Shown: positions 34,102 through 44,074 of the stretch, piece by piece
How the letters are laid out: each line of letters starts with the position of its first letter
How positions within the stretch are numbered: the stretch's first letter is position 1
Source: Streptomyces cellulosae
Lineage (GTDB): Bacteria > Actinomycetota > Actinomycetes > Streptomycetales > Streptomycetaceae
DNA length: 64,000 nt
Assembly: GCF_000721105.1 (NCBI RefSeq)
Contig: NZ_JOEV01000016.1
Coordinates: forward strand, 1-64,000
Direction of reading: 5' to 3'
Made by a program: the position numbers and the translations under genes
Notes under the pieces: model-generated
Databases searched by the model: none
What the model was told of the DNA's origin: nothing
What the model saw: only the letters and a program-made list of their open reading frames with translations

Positions 34102-34170
34102 ACGGCCGAAGCCGCCCGCCGACGCGGAGGGGAGCGTTCCGTGAACGTCACCAGTGGGGCCCGCCGTCAC

Positions 34171-36369
34171 CTACGTGGCGCTGCCCGCCTCTTCTCTGAT
34201 CCTTTCGGCGATCTGCGGCGGCATCGGCTCGTGCCGCGCGTACGAACGGCTGAAACGGGCCGTCCCGTGGGACAGCGAACGCAGGTCGACCGCGTACCGG
34301 CCGATCTCGATCTCGGGCACCTCGGCCCTGATCAACGTCCTTCCGCCACTGGTCTGTTCGGTGCCCAGCACCCGGCCGCGCCGGCCCGACAGGTCGCTCA
34401 TCACGGCACCCACGTAGTCGTCGCCGACCAGGACACTGATCTCGGCGACCGGTTCCAGCAGATGGATCTTCGCGTCGGCCGCCGCCTCCCGCAGCGCCAG
34501 CGCCCCGGCTGTCTGGAACGCGGCGTCGGAGGAGTCCACCGAGTGCGCCTTGCCGTCCAGCAGCGTGACCCGGAAGTCGATGAGCGGATAGCCGGCCGCG
34601 ACTCCTCTGGCGGCCTGGGCCTTCACGCCCTTCTCCACCGACGGGATGAACTGGCGCGGCACCGCCCCGCCGACGACCTTGTCCACGAACTCGATGCCCG
34701 AACCGCCCGGAAGCGGCTCCACCTCGATCTCGCAGATGGCGTACTGCCCGTGCCCGCCGGACTGCTTCACATGCCGGCCGCGGCCCGCCGTCCTGGTCGC
34801 GAACGTCTCCCGCAGGGAGACCTTGTGCGGGACGACGTCGACCTGCACGCCGTAACGGTTGCGCAGCCGTTCCAGCGCGACGTCCGCATGGGCCTCGCCC
34901 AGGCACCACAGCACCACCTGGTGGGTGTTCTGGTTCTGCTCCAGCCGCATGGTCGGATCCTCGGCGACCAGCCGGGACAGGCCCTGGGACAGTTTGTCCT
35001 CGTCGGCCTTGCTGTGCGCCTGGATGGCGAGCGGCAGCAGGGGGTCGGGCATCTCCCACGGCTCCATGAGCAGCGGGTCGTCCTTGGCCGAGAGGGTGTC
35101 CCCGGTCTCCGCGCGGCTCAGCTTCGCCACGCACGCGATGTCACCGGCGATGCAGTGGGCGAGCGCCCGCTGCTGCTTGCCGAAGGGGGCCGACAGGGCG
35201 CCGATGCGCTCGTCGACGTCGTGGTCCTCGTGGCCCCGGTCCGTGAGCCCGTGCCCTGAGACGTGCACGGTCGCGTCGGGCCGCAGCGTGCCGGAGAAGA
35301 CCCGTACCAGCGAGACCCGGCCCACATACGGGTCGGACGCCGTCTTCACGACCTCCGCGACCAGCGGCCCGTCCGGATCGCACAGCTTCAGCTCGCGTGG
35401 TTCGCCCTCGACCGTGGTGACCCGGGGTGCCTCGCGCTCCAGGGGGGTCGGGAAGCCACGCGTGATCAGTTCGAGCAACTCGACGGTGCCGAGCCCGTGC
35501 CGCGCCGCCTCGGCCGCGGGGGCCGCGGCCAGGACCGGGAAGAAGACCCCGCGCGCGACGGCCCGCTCCAGGTCCTCGATGAGCGTCTTGACGTCGACCT
35601 GCTCGCCGCCGAGATAGCGGTCCATGAGGGTCTCGTCCTCGCTCTCCGAGATGATCCCCTCGATCAGCCGGCCGCGGGCCTCCTCGATCAGCGGCAGCTG
35701 GTCCTCTCCGGGCTCCGACTCCTTGCGTTCCCCGGAGGAGTAGTCGAACAGCTGCTGCGACAGCAGCCCGATCAGCCCGGTCACGGGCGCGTGCCCGTCC
35801 GGCGCCTGCGGGCCGCGCAGCGGCAGGTAGAGCGGGAGCACGGCGTCGGGGTCGTCGCCGCCGAAGGCCTCCGCGCAGATCCGGGTCATCTCCTCGAAGT
35901 CCGCGCGGGCCGCCTCCAGGTGCGTGACGACGATCGCCCGCGGCATACCCACCGCCGCGCACTCCTCCCACACCATGCGGGTCGAGCCGTCCACCCCGTC
36001 CGAGGCGGAGACCACGAAAAGGGCCGCGTCCGCCGCTCGCAGACCGGCCCTGAGTTCTCCGACGAAGTCGGCGTATCCGGGGGTGTCGAGAAGGTTGATC
36101 TTGAACCCGTCCCATTCGACGGGTACCAGGGAGAGCTGCACCGAGCGCTGCTGCCGGTGCTCGATCTCGTCGTAGTCGGAGACGGTGCCGCCGTCCTCCA
36201 CACGGCCCGCCCGGTTCACCGCCCCCGTGGTGAGTGCGAGGGCTTCCACCAATGTCGTCTTGCCCGATCCGGAGTGGCCGACCAGCACCACATTCCGTAC
36301 GGACGCGGGGTGGTCGGCCGCCGTTGCCCTGCCGGCGGCTCCGGGGTGTGCGTTCGCCTTGTCGCCCAT
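34171..36369 (-). CDS. EF-G-like translational GTPase (EF-G2/FusA2 type)
   Basis: 732 residues with the EF-G domain order: G domain (about 25-290), domain II (about 310-395), and domains III-V (about 410-725, VPRQFIPSVEKGVKAQAARG is typical domain IV). The P-loop GHSGSGKTTLV (31-41) is normal, but the switch II motif reads D95-T-P-G-Y99-A-D, with Tyr where the GTPase-activating His normally is. The guanine-specificity NKxD is THLE (149-152), and the switch I ERGITI region is diverged (RQQRSVQLSL). It is therefore not the housekeeping EF-G and may hydrolyse GTP poorly. Members are widespread in actinobacteria and their role is not settled. GGGAGG precedes ATG 36369. Confidence 0.88.
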   Translation of the reverse strand: MGDKANAHPGAAGRATAADHPASVRNVVLVGHSGSGKTTLVEALALTTGAVNRAGRVEDGGTVSDYDEIEHRQQRSVQLSLVPVEWDGFKINLLDTPGYADFVGELRAGLRAADAALFVVSASDGVDGSTRMVWEECAAVGMPRAIVVTHLEAARADFEEMTRICAEAFGGDDPDAVLPLYLPLRGPQAPDGHAPVTGLIGLLSQQLFDYSSGERKESEPGEDQLPLIEEARGRLIEGIISESEDETLMDRYLGGEQVDVKTLIEDLERAVARGVFFPVLAAAPAAEAARHGLGTVELLELITRGFPTPLEREAPRVTTVEGEPRELKLCDPDGPLVAEVVKTASDPYVGRVSLVRVFSGTLRPDATVHVSGHGLTDRGHEDHDVDERIGALSAPFGKQQRALAHCIAGDIACVAKLSRAETGDTLSAKDDPLLMEPWEMPDPLLPLAIQAHSKADEDKLSQGLSRLVAEDPTMRLEQNQNTHQVVLWCLGEAHADVALERLRNRYGVQVDVVPHKVSLRETFATRTAGRGRHVKQSGGHGQYAICEIEVEPLPGGSGIEFVDKVVGGAVPRQFIPSVEKGVKAQAARGVAAGYPLIDFRVTLLDGKAHSVDSSDAAFQTAGALALREAAADAKIHLLEPVAEISVLVGDDYVGAVMSDLSGRRGRVLGTEQTSGGRTLIRAEVPEIEIGRYAVDLRSLSHGTARFSRSYARHEPMPPQIAERIREEAGSAT

Positions 36370-36682
36370 GGCCTTGCCTCCCGTGCACGGTGAGGTCACT
36401 GTGGGCGCGGACACGCGGACCCTCCCCCAGACTCCGTCTGGAGGCACCCCCAGCGGTGGCGGCTCCGGCGACGCCCGCGGTGTTCTTCGAGCTTTCCACT
36501 CCCGTCACGGTGCGTCCATACGAAGGACGCGATCCCGCCGCCCCCTGCCGGTCGCGGGCCGTCCCCCCGATCTGGGGACCGGGGCGCGGGTGCCCGGCCG
36601 TCACCCACGCGCGCGCGTGGCTACGATGGGCCAGCCGGTGGCCAGCAGGGGCCGCTCGGCCACACCGACCCTCGGGAAGGCC
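36370..36682. other. Divergent intergenic region between the EF-G-like gene and pgsA
   Basis: 313 bases without a believable gene. It contains the inverted repeat CCAGAC-TCC-GTCTGG (36427-36441), flanked by CCTCC and GGAGG so that the stem can lengthen. The motif CCCCCAGACTCCGTCTGGAG recurs in many streptomycete intergenic regions. Promoters for both directions must lie here but none is a clear consensus match. Confidence 0.5.
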
Positions 36683-37357
36683 ATGCTGAACAAGTACGCG
36701 CGTGCATTCTTCACGCGTGTCCTCACACCGTTCGCCGCGTTTCTCATCCGGCGGGGCGTCAGCCCCGACACGGTGACCCTCCTCGGCACCGCCGGCGTGG
36801 TCGCGGGTGCGCTGGTCTTCTATCCCAGGGGCGAGTTCTTCTGGGGCACGGTCGTGATCACGCTCTTCGTGTTCTCCGACCTCGTCGACGGGAACATGGC
36901 CCGCCAACTCGGCCGCACCAGCCGCTGGGGCGCCTTCCTGGACTCCACGCTCGACCGGGTGGCCGACGGCGCGATCTTCGGCGGCTTCGCACTCTGGTAC
37001 GCGGGAGGCGGCGACGACAACGTCCTGTGCGCGGTCTCGATCTTCTGCCTGGCGAGCGGCCAGGTGGTGTCGTACACCAAGGCGCGTGGCGAGTCGATCG
37101 GACTGCCGGTCGCCGTCAACGGCCTCGTCGAGCGCGCCGAGCGCCTGGTGATCGCCCTCACCCTGGCGGGGCTGGCGGGCCTGCACGCATTCGGCGTGCC
37201 CGGCATCCAGTACCTGCTGCCGGTCGCCCTGTGGATCGTGGCCGTCGGCAGCCTGGTCACGCTGATCCAGCGGGTCGTCACCGTCCGCCGCGAGTCGGCC
37301 GAGGCGGAGGCCGCGGCCGACCATCAGGAGACGCGGGGGAGCGAGGCCGCGAAGTGA
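36683..37357 (+). CDS. pgsA: CDP-alcohol phosphatidyltransferase, phosphatidylinositol phosphate synthase
   Basis: 224 residues, six predicted membrane helices. The complete CDP-alcohol phosphotransferase signature is present: D66-x2-D69-G70-x2-A73-R74-x8-G83-x3-D87-x3-D91. It would transfer a phosphatidyl group from CDP-diacylglycerol to inositol 1-phosphate in the cytoplasmic membrane. The name pgsA follows mycobacterial use and does not mean phosphatidylglycerol phosphate here. The specificity is inferred from position: the next two genes, overlapping or adjoining, make phosphatidylinositol mannosides. CGGGAAGG lies two bases before the ATG. The C-terminal tail is Glu/Ala-rich. Confidence 0.92.
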   Translation: MLNKYARAFFTRVLTPFAAFLIRRGVSPDTVTLLGTAGVVAGALVFYPRGEFFWGTVVITLFVFSDLVDGNMARQLGRTSRWGAFLDSTLDRVADGAIFGGFALWYAGGGDDNVLCAVSIFCLASGQVVSYTKARGESIGLPVAVNGLVERAERLVIALTLAGLAGLHAFGVPGIQYLLPVALWIVAVGSLVTLIQRVVTVRRESAEAEAAADHQETRGSEAAK

Positions 37358-38274
37358 GCGCCCAGGACCGGGCCACCGACGCCCTGTACGGCCTGGGCTG
37401 GGGCGTGGTCAAGAAGCTGCCCGAGCCGGTCGCCGTCCGCCTCGGCCGCGGCATCGCCGACCTCGCCTGGAAGCAGCGGGGCAAGGGCGTGCGGCGGCTG
37501 GAGAGCAACTACGCACGCGTGGTGCCGGGCGCGGGCCCCGAGCGCCTCGCCGAGCTGTCCCGCGCGGGCATGCGGTCGTACCTGCGCTACTGGATGGAGT
37601 CCTTCCGGCTGCCCGCCTGGAGCCCGGAGCGCATCGAGGGCGGCTTCGACCCCGAGGACCTGCACCACCTCACCGAGGGTCTCGCGGCAGGCAAGGGCGT
37701 CATCCTCGCGCTGCCCCACATGGCCAACTGGGACCTCGCCGGCGCCTGGGTCACCACCAAGCTCCGGACGCCGTTCACGACGGTCGCCGAACGCCTCAAG
37801 CCGGAGACGCTGTACGACCGTTTCGTCGCCTACCGCGAGGGCCTCGGCATGGAGGTCCTGCCGCACAGCGGCGGCACCGCCTTCGGCACGCTGGCCCGGC
37901 GGCTGCGCGACGGCGGCCTGGTCTGCCTGGTCGCCGAACGGGACCTGTCCTCCTCCGGGGTCGAGGTCCAGTTCTTCGGGGAGGCCACCCGGATCCCGGC
38001 CGGTCCCGCGCTGCTCGCTCAGCAGACCGGCGCGCTGCTGCTGCCGGTGACACTCTGGTACGACGACTCACCCGTCATGCGGGGCCGGGTGCACGCCCCG
38101 GTCGAGGTCCCCGAGTCAGGTACGCGGGCCGAGAAGACGTCTGTCATGGCACAGGCGCTGGCCGACGCCTTCGCCACGGGGATCGCCGACCATCCGGAGG
38201 ACTGGCACATGCTGCAGCGGTTGTGGCTCAAGGACCTCGATCCCGCGCGCTCTCCCGACGGGGGGACCGCGTGA
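37354..38274 (+). CDS. Phosphatidylinositol mannoside acyltransferase (PatA-like)
   Basis: 306 residues of the LpxL/HtrB lysophospholipid acyltransferase family. The catalytic H122-x4-D127 box is in LPHMANWD, and the second conserved region is VAERDLSSSGVEVQFFGE. In mycobacteria the homologue Rv2611c acylates the mannose at position 2 of the inositol ring in PIM1/PIM2 on the inner face of the membrane. No full membrane helix is obvious, so it is probably peripheral. The GTG start overlaps the pgsA stop (GTGA), and its own stop overlaps pimA. Confidence 0.9.
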   Translation: MSAQDRATDALYGLGWGVVKKLPEPVAVRLGRGIADLAWKQRGKGVRRLESNYARVVPGAGPERLAELSRAGMRSYLRYWMESFRLPAWSPERIEGGFDPEDLHHLTEGLAAGKGVILALPHMANWDLAGAWVTTKLRTPFTTVAERLKPETLYDRFVAYREGLGMEVLPHSGGTAFGTLARRLRDGGLVCLVAERDLSSSGVEVQFFGEATRIPAGPALLAQQTGALLLPVTLWYDDSPVMRGRVHAPVEVPESGTRAEKTSVMAQALADAFATGIADHPEDWHMLQRLWLKDLDPARSPDGGTA

Positions 38275-39440
38275 GGATCGGCATCGTCTGCCCGTACTCC
38301 TGGGACGTGCCGGGGGGTGTCCAGTTCCACATCCGCGACCTCGCGGAGTACTTCCTCCGCCTCGGTCACGAGGTGTCCGTCCTCGCCCCCGCCGACGACG
38401 ACACCCCGCTGCCGCCGTACGTCGTCTCGGCCGGCCGCGCGGTGCCGGTGCCGTACAACGGCTCGGTGGCCCGGCTCAACTTCGGCTTCCTGTCGGCGGC
38501 CCGGGTCCGGCGCTGGCTGCACGACGGCCGCTTCGACGTCATCCACATCCACGAGCCCACCTCGCCCTCGCTCGGCCTGCTGGCCTGCTGGGCCGCGCAG
38601 GGCCCGATCGTCGCCACCTTCCACACCTCCAACCCGCGCTCCCGGGCCATGATCGCCGCGTACTCCATCCTCCAGGCCGCACTGGAGAAGATCAGCGCCC
38701 GGATCGCGGTGAGCGAGTACGCGAGACGCACCCTGGTCGAACACCTCGGCGGCGACGCCGTGGTCATCCCCAACGGTGTCGACGTCGACTTCTTCGCCCG
38801 GGCCGAGCCCCGGCCCGAGTGGCAGGGGGACACGATCGGCTTCGTCGGCCGCATCGACGAGCCCCGCAAGGGCCTGCCGGTGCTGATGAAGGCCCTCCCG
38901 AAGATCCTCGCCGCGCGTCCGCAGACCCGGCTGCTGGTCGCCGGACGCGGGGACGAGAAGGAGGCCGTGGAGTCGCTGCCCGCCGGCCTGCGCCCGCGCG
39001 TGGAGTTCCTCGGCATGGTCAGCGACGAGGACAAGGCCCGGTTCCTGCGCAGCGTCGACCTGTACATCGCCCCCAACACCGGCGGCGAGAGCTTCGGCAT
39101 CATCCTGGTCGAGGCGATGTCCGCCGGCGCCCCCGTGCTCGCCTCGGACCTCGACGCCTTCGCCCAGGTGCTGGACCAGGGCGCGGCGGGCGAGCTGTTC
39201 GCCAACGAGGACGCGGACGCGCTGGCGGAGGCCGCCGTACGGCTCCTGGGGGACCCGGAGCGGCGGGCGGAACTGCACACGCGCGGCAGCGCGCACGTAC
39301 GCCGGTTCGACTGGTCGACGGTCGGCGCGGACATCCTGTCCGTGTACGAGACGGTGACGTCCGGCGCGGCGGCGGTCGCCCCGGAGGACGACGAACGGAC
39401 GACGGGCCTGCTGGCGCGGCTGGGGCTGGCGCGGGACTGA
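38271..39440 (+). CDS. pimA: Phosphatidylinositol alpha-mannosyltransferase PimA (GT4)
   Basis: 389 residues with two Rossmann domains (GT-B). The acceptor side has [19 protein letters not shown], with the Gly loop that binds the inositol phosphate head. HIHEPTSPS and [12 protein letters not shown] follow. The donor side has [20 protein letters not shown] and the GT4 E-x7-E motif in [20 protein letters not shown]. It would transfer mannose from GDP-mannose to phosphatidylinositol at the cytoplasmic membrane. The three genes pgsA, acyltransferase and pimA overlap by four bases each, which points to one tightly coupled unit. The last 25 residues are acidic and variable. Confidence 0.94.
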   Translation: MRIGIVCPYSWDVPGGVQFHIRDLAEYFLRLGHEVSVLAPADDDTPLPPYVVSAGRAVPVPYNGSVARLNFGFLSAARVRRWLHDGRFDVIHIHEPTSPSLGLLACWAAQGPIVATFHTSNPRSRAMIAAYSILQAALEKISARIAVSEYARRTLVEHLGGDAVVIPNGVDVDFFARAEPRPEWQGDTIGFVGRIDEPRKGLPVLMKALPKILAARPQTRLLVAGRGDEKEAVESLPAGLRPRVEFLGMVSDEDKARFLRSVDLYIAPNTGGESFGIILVEAMSAGAPVLASDLDAFAQVLDQGAAGELFANEDADALAEAAVRLLGDPERRAELHTRGSAHVRRFDWSTVGADILSVYETVTSGAAAVAPEDDERTTGLLARLGLARD

Positions 39441-39491
39441 GCGGCACCGCCGGCCCTCGTGCTCGCGTACGGGCCTTGTGCGCTCGTTCAG

Positions 39492-39510
39492 GCCCCCTCG
39501 CGGGGCTTTT
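39492..39510 (+). terminator. Rho-independent terminator after pimA
   Basis: GCCCC (39492-39496), loop CTCGC, GGGGC (39502-39506) and TTTT (39507-39510). It sits between convergent stops at 39440 and 39517, so it is placed for the pimA operon. Confidence 0.65.
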
Positions 39511-39516
39511 GGGATG

Positions 39517-40758
39517 TCAGGCCCACCGAGGTGTCAGCAGCGGCCACACGTCCCGGTCGGCCGCCGTGCCGAACATCGGGTCACCGTGGCCGTACCCCGG
39601 TACGACCGTGAAGGACACCCTCGGGTTGCCCGCCGCGCGGATCAGTTCGGCGCCGCGCGGGTGGTCGCCGCGGCCCAGCTCCATGTTCACCCAGACCACC
39701 TCCGCGCGGATCCGCTCCCAGGCGATGCGGTACACCGTGTCGTCACCGGCCCAGACGGCCGCCAGGTCGCGCAGCAGCTCGGTCGGGACGAGCCCGCTGC
39801 CCAGTGCGGCCCCCGAGGCCGCCCAGACGGCGAAGGGGCTGTGGGTGAGGGCGTAGCGGTCCTCGGCGGGGGTGGCGCCGAACGTGTACGCGCCCGCGCT
39901 GTGGCCCTGGTGGTGGATCCAGTTGGCGGGGCCCGGGAGCGTGCCGGTGCGGATCAGCGCGAAGTGGGCGAGCCCGGCGTGGGTGAACCGGGTCGCGGGA
40001 TCCACCGGGCGCGGTACCGCACTGGGCCCCTCCGGATCCGCCACCGCACGGGCGAGCAGCCCCTTCAGACCCGGGTCCGTCATATACACCCCCGAAGTGA
40101 TCTGAGCCTGGAAGGTGTCCCGGGTCCGCGCGGCCCGCACGGCGAGGTCGCCCTCGTAGGGGCCCGTGGTGTCGACGACCACCACCTGGCGCAGCCGGGG
40201 CGAGCCGTCCTCGGACGCGCTGTCCAGAGCGAGCGCGGCCCCCGCCGAGTGGCCGACGAGGTGGTACGGCAGGCCGAGCGCGCTGTCGACGGTGTCGACG
40301 ACCCGGCGGACGTCGCGGCGGTGGGCGGCGAGGCCCCGGTCGGCCGTCACGGCGTCCGGCGTGGCCAGATCCTCGCGGGGGGTGATGCCGACGACGAGGT
40401 GACCGAGCCGCCGGAAGTGGTGGGCGAGGTTGTGCCTGCGCGGAGTGAAGAAGTTGCCCGCGAAGTTCAGACCGCCGCCCGGCAGCAGGTACGCCACATC
40501 GGTGGGCGCCCGGTCGGTGTCGGTGACGACGTCCACGGCGAACGGCACCGCCCCGCCGTCGGCCACGGTGAACCGGGCCCGCACCCAGCCGTTGCCCCAC
40601 TCCACTCCGGCCTCGCGCGCGGCCGGCCCCAGGGCCCGCCTGACGTGGTGCAGTGGCCCCTTCTCGCCCGGGAGCGCCGCGCTCGCGGGTTGCGCGGCCC
40701 CGAACCCCACCGCAGCCACTCCCGCGGCGCCCGCCGCCGGCACCGTACGTCTGTCCAT
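39517..40758 (-). CDS. Secreted alpha/beta-hydrolase
   Basis: 413 residues from ATG 40758; GGGGGAGA lies six bases upstream. Begins [20 protein letters not shown] with an Ala-rich core ending near ASA-ALPG, a signal peptide of about 28 residues whose RR could make it Tat-dependent. The nucleophile elbow is [13 protein letters not shown] and the likely catalytic His is in [12 protein letters not shown]; an Asp lies between. The oxyanion region is [12 protein letters not shown]. It is probably an esterase or peptidase acting outside the cell; substrate unknown. It is absent from the mycobacterial version of this gene neighbourhood. Confidence 0.82.
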   Translation of the reverse strand: MDRRTVPAAGAAGVAAVGFGAAQPASAALPGEKGPLHHVRRALGPAAREAGVEWGNGWVRARFTVADGGAVPFAVDVVTDTDRAPTDVAYLLPGGGLNFAGNFFTPRRHNLAHHFRRLGHLVVGITPREDLATPDAVTADRGLAAHRRDVRRVVDTVDSALGLPYHLVGHSAGAALALDSASEDGSPRLRQVVVVDTTGPYEGDLAVRAARTRDTFQAQITSGVYMTDPGLKGLLARAVADPEGPSAVPRPVDPATRFTHAGLAHFALIRTGTLPGPANWIHHQGHSAGAYTFGATPAEDRYALTHSPFAVWAASGAALGSGLVPTELLRDLAAVWAGDDTVYRIAWERIRAEVVWVNMELGRGDHPRGAELIRAAGNPRVSFTVVPGYGHGDPMFGTAADRDVWPLLTPRWA

Positions 40759-40913
40759 GATCGTGTCTCCCCCCCACTGCCGCGGGCATGCGTCATGGCC
40801 CCGCCTCCCGGCCTCACCTCCAGGCTTCCCAAGAGGTCCCCCGGGGCCAAGGGGCAATCGCGTCCTCGGCCCGGCCGGTTTCGGGCCGGTCGGGAGGTGC
40901 CGCCGGGCACGGG

Positions 40914-40919
40914 TAGCCT
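40914..40919 (+). promoter_or_regulatory. -10 box, predicted leaderless
   Basis: TAGCCT, eight bases before the GTG at 40928; no Shine-Dalgarno sequence. Confidence 0.45.
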
Positions 40920-40927
40920 TGCGGCCC

Positions 40928-41470
40928 GTGACGTCGACACTCATCTGGATCGCGGTGGCCCTGGTCGCCATCGGTCTGTACCTGAGCTGGACCGCCGGCC
41001 GGCTCGACCGGCTGCACGCCCGGATCGACGCGGCGCGCGCCGCCCTCGACGCGCAGTTGCTGCGCCGCGCCTCCGTGACCCAGGAACTGGCCACCTCCGG
41101 AGTGCTCGACCCGGCCGCGTCGATCGTGCTGTACGAGGCGGCCCACGCCGCCCGTCAGGCCGAGGAGGAGCAGCGGGAGGTCGCCGAGAGCGAACTGAGC
41201 CAGGCACTGCGGGCCGTGTTCGCCGAGACCGCGCAGGTCGAGGCGGTACGGGCGGCACCCGGGGGAGAGGCGGCGGCCCGCGAACTGACCGAGGCGGTGC
41301 GCAGGGTGCCGATGGCCCGGCGCTTCCACAACGACGCCGTACGGGCCGCCCGGGCACTGCGCCGGCACCGCAAGGTGCGCTGGTTCCGGCTGGCGGGACA
41401 CGCGCCCTTCCCGCTCGCCTTCGAGATGGACGACGAACCTCCCGCGGCCCTGTCCGACCGGCCGGCTTAG
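40928..41470 (+). CDS. LemA-like membrane-anchored coiled-coil protein
   Basis: 180 residues. One N-terminal membrane helix (residues 3-20, [19 protein letters not shown]) is followed by an almost wholly helical body with long Ala/Arg/Glu-rich segments ([20 protein letters not shown]). The end contains [20 protein letters not shown] and FPLAFEMDD, which is the LemA-like pattern of a helix followed by a short proline region. LemA proteins are four-helix bundles whose function is not well defined. It lies 125 bases before pdxS but with its own promoter-like box, so it may be a separate unit. Confidence 0.65.
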   Translation: MTSTLIWIAVALVAIGLYLSWTAGRLDRLHARIDAARAALDAQLLRRASVTQELATSGVLDPAASIVLYEAAHAARQAEEEQREVAESELSQALRAVFAETAQVEAVRAAPGGEAAARELTEAVRRVPMARRFHNDAVRAARALRRHRKVRWFRLAGHAPFPLAFEMDDEPPAALSDRPA

Positions 41471-41595
41471 GCCACTTTCACCGGCCGACGGCAGGAAAAC
41501 GATCCACCGGCTTCCCATTGGCCCTTGATGTGGCCTGCTCTTCTCCCGTTTCCTCGGGGCTTGCAGCAACCCTCTTTCACCGAGTGAGGTCACCC

Positions 41596-42507
41596 GTGTC
41601 CACCACGCTTTCCGACAACCAGGCTCCCGAGACCGGCACCGCCCGCGTGAAGCGCGGCATGGCCGAGCAGCTCAAAGGCGGCGTGATCATGGACGTCGTC
41701 ACGCCGGAGCAGGCGAAGATCGCCGAGGACGCGGGCGCCGTCGCCGTCATGGCCCTGGAGCGCGTCCCCGCCGACATCCGCAAGGACGGCGGCGTGGCCC
41801 GTATGTCCGACCCGGACATGATCGAGGGCATCATCGAGGCCGTCTCCATCCCGGTCATGGCGAAGTCCCGCATCGGGCACTTCGTCGAGGCCCAGGTGCT
41901 GCAGTCCCTCGGCGTCGACTACATCGACGAGTCCGAGGTGCTCACCCCGGCCGACGAGGTCAACCACTCCGACAAGTGGGCGTTCACCACCCCCTTCGTC
42001 TGTGGTGCCACCAACCTGGGCGAGGCCCTGCGCCGCATCGCCGAGGGCGCCGCGATGATCCGCTCCAAGGGCGAGGCCGGCACCGGCAACGTCGTCGAGG
42101 CCGTGCGCCACCTGCGCCAGATCAAGAACGAGATCGCCCGCCTGCGCGGCTACGACAACAACGAGCTGTACGCCGCCGCCAAGGAGCTCCGCGCCCCCTA
42201 CGAGCTCGTCCGCGAGGTCGCCGAGCTCGGCAAGCTCCCGGTGGTGCTGTTCTCCGCCGGTGGCGTCGCCACCCCGGCCGACGCCGCGCTGATGCGTCAG
42301 CTCGGCGCCGAGGGCGTCTTCGTCGGCTCCGGCATCTTCAAGTCCGGCGACCCGGCCAAGCGCGCCGCCGCCATCGTCAAGGCGACCACCTTCTTCGACG
42401 ACCCGAAGATCATCGCGGACGCGTCCCGCAACCTCGGCGAGGCCATGGTCGGCATCAACTGCGACACCCTCCCCGAGGCCGAGCGCTACGCCAACCGCGG
42501 CTGGTAA
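41596..42507 (+). CDS. pdxS: Pyridoxal 5'-phosphate synthase subunit PdxS
   Basis: 303 residues, (beta/alpha)8 barrel. D33 ([12 protein letters not shown]) and K90 (VMAKSRIGH) correspond to the two residues essential in Bacillus PdxS. The phosphate loop is [16 protein letters not shown] with GVFVGSGIF. It condenses ribose 5-phosphate, glyceraldehyde 3-phosphate and ammonia to PLP as a 12-mer with PdxT. The GTG at 41596 follows GAGGT by six bases; the very long frame upstream of it is not coding. pdxT follows after 8 bases. The 41471-41595 leader shows no clear regulator site. Confidence 0.97.
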   Translation: MSTTLSDNQAPETGTARVKRGMAEQLKGGVIMDVVTPEQAKIAEDAGAVAVMALERVPADIRKDGGVARMSDPDMIEGIIEAVSIPVMAKSRIGHFVEAQVLQSLGVDYIDESEVLTPADEVNHSDKWAFTTPFVCGATNLGEALRRIAEGAAMIRSKGEAGTGNVVEAVRHLRQIKNEIARLRGYDNNELYAAAKELRAPYELVREVAELGKLPVVLFSAGGVATPADAALMRQLGAEGVFVGSGIFKSGDPAKRAAAIVKATTFFDDPKIIADASRNLGEAMVGINCDTLPEAERYANRGW

Positions 42508-42515
42508 CCAACCCC

Positions 42516-43127
42516 ATGAGCAACGAAGCCCCTGTCATAGGCGTCCTGGCCCTCCAGGGCGACGTACGGGAGCACCTCATCGCCCTGGCCGCGGCCGACG
42601 CCGTGGCCAGGCCGGTGCGGCGCCCCGAGGAGCTCGCCGAGGTCGACGGCCTGGTCATCCCCGGCGGCGAGTCCACCACCATCTCCAAACTGGCCGTCCT
42701 GTTCGGCGTGATGGAGCCCCTCCGCGCGCGCGTGCGCGCCGGTATGCCCGTCTACGGCAGCTGCGCCGGCATGATCATGCTCGCCGACAAGATCCTCGAC
42801 CCGCGCTCGGGCCAGGAGACGATCGGCGGCATCGACATGATCGTGCGCCGCAACGCCTTCGGACGTCAGAACGAGTCCTTCGAGGCGGCTGTCGGCGTGC
42901 GGGGAATCGCGGGCGATCCTGTAGAAGGCGTCTTCATCCGCGCCCCCTGGGTCGAGTCCGTGGGTGCCAGGGCCGAGGTGCTCGCCGAGCACGCCGGTCA
43001 CATCGTCGCGGTCCGCCAGGGCAACGCGCTCGCCACGTCGTTCCACCCGGAACTGACCGGCGACCACCGCGTGCACTCCCTCTTCGTCGACATGGTGCGC
43101 GCCAACCGGACAGCGGAGTCCTTGTAG
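42516..43127 (+). CDS. pdxT: Pyridoxal 5'-phosphate synthase glutaminase subunit PdxT
   Basis: 203 residues, class I glutamine amidotransferase fold. The catalytic triad is C83 in [10 protein letters not shown]177 and E179 in [10 protein letters not shown]; the Gly-Gly-Glu-Ser loop [10 protein letters not shown] (51-60) is the oxyanion region typical of PdxT. It supplies ammonia through a tunnel to PdxS. Directly downstream of pdxS with an 8-base gap and no own promoter, so the pair is cotranscribed. There is no strong ribosome site, which suggests translational coupling. Confidence 0.96.
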   Translation: MSNEAPVIGVLALQGDVREHLIALAAADAVARPVRRPEELAEVDGLVIPGGESTTISKLAVLFGVMEPLRARVRAGMPVYGSCAGMIMLADKILDPRSGQETIGGIDMIVRRNAFGRQNESFEAAVGVRGIAGDPVEGVFIRAPWVESVGARAEVLAEHAGHIVAVRQGNALATSFHPELTGDHRVHSLFVDMVRANRTAESL

Positions 43128-43175
43128 GATCTCTGGGGTTCGTACAGAGACGGGTTACGCGAAGGAGACAGGCAG

Positions 43176-43928
43176 ATGTCCGGCCACTCTAAATGGGCCA
43201 CGACGAAGCACAAGAAGGCCGTGATCGACGCCAAGCGCGGCAAGCTCTTCGCGAAGCTGATCAAGAACATCGAGGTCGCGGCGCGAATGGGCGGCGTGGA
43301 CCTCGACGGCAATCCGACGCTGTACGACGCCGTGCAGAAGGCGAAGAAGTCGTCGGTCCCCAACAAGAACATCGACTCCGCGATCAAGCGCGGTGGTGGT
43401 CTTGAGGCCGGCGGCGCCGACTACGAGACGATCATGTACGAGGGCTACGGTCCCAACGGCGTCGCGGTGCTCATCGAGTGCCTCACCGACAACCGCAACC
43501 GCGCCGCCTCCGACGTCCGCGTCGCCATGACCCGCAACGGTGGCTCCATGGCCGACCCCGGTTCGGTGTCGTACCTCTTCAACCGCAAGGGCGTCGTCAT
43601 CGTCCCCAAGGGCGAGCTGACCGAGGACGACGTCCTCACCGCCGTCCTGGACGCGGGGGCCGAGGAGGTCAACGACCTGGGCGAGTCCTTCGAGGTGCTC
43701 AGCGAGGCCACCGACCTGGTCGCGGTCCGCACCGCCCTTCAGGACGCCGGGATCGACTACGACTCCGCCGACGCCAACTTCGTCCCGACCATGCAGGTCG
43801 AACTGGACGAGGAGGGCGCCAAGAAGATCTTCAAGCTGATCGACGCGCTCGAGGACAGCGACGACGTGCAGAACGTCTTCGCCAACTTCGACGTCAGCGA
43901 CGAGGTCATGGAGAAGGTCGACGCGTAA
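43176..43928 (+). CDS. YebC/PmpR-family regulatory protein
   Basis: 250 residues, the normal three-domain Yeb[22 protein letters not shown] at the start (helical domain), [33 protein letters not shown] and a C-terminal ferredoxin-like part. Members have been described as transcription regulators and, more recently, as translation factors that relieve ribosome stalling; either could apply here. AAGGAGA lies eight bases before the ATG. It sits 48 bases after pdxT and before ruvC, the conserved order in bacteria. A terminator follows, so the ruv genes have a separate start. Confidence 0.95.
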   Translation: MSGHSKWATTKHKKAVIDAKRGKLFAKLIKNIEVAARMGGVDLDGNPTLYDAVQKAKKSSVPNKNIDSAIKRGGGLEAGGADYETIMYEGYGPNGVAVLIECLTDNRNRAASDVRVAMTRNGGSMADPGSVSYLFNRKGVVIVPKGELTEDDVLTAVLDAGAEEVNDLGESFEVLSEATDLVAVRTALQDAGIDYDSADANFVPTMQVELDEEGAKKIFKLIDALEDSDDVQNVFANFDVSDEVMEKVDA

Positions 43929-43961
43929 CGCTGCCGCGAGCTGAGCGGACCAAGCGGCTCA

Positions 43962-43993
43962 ACGGGCCGACGGGACACACCCCGTCGGCCCGT
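43962..43993 (+). terminator. Terminator after yebC
   Basis: ACGGGCCGACGGG (43962-43974) pairs perfectly with CCCGTCGGCCCGT (43981-43993) around ACACAC; CGCTTTG follows. Confidence 0.8.
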
Positions 43994-44074
43994 CGCTTTG
44001 CCGGGCGTCGTCGGCAGCCGTTGTCGGTGGCACCCGATAGCCTGCACAAACAGGCGATCGAAGGAGGACGTGGG

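Noticed and set aside
35141..37324. 727-codon minus frame spanning the EF-G-like gene start and pgsA
   Set aside because: It crosses two well-supported genes on opposite strands and gives His/Asp/Arg-rich shadow sequence.
39478..41595. Long plus-strand frame running into pdxS
   Set aside because: The first 700 codons are antisense to the alpha/beta-hydrolase and rich in Arg and Pro; the real pdxS start is the GTG at 41596 with a ribosome site.
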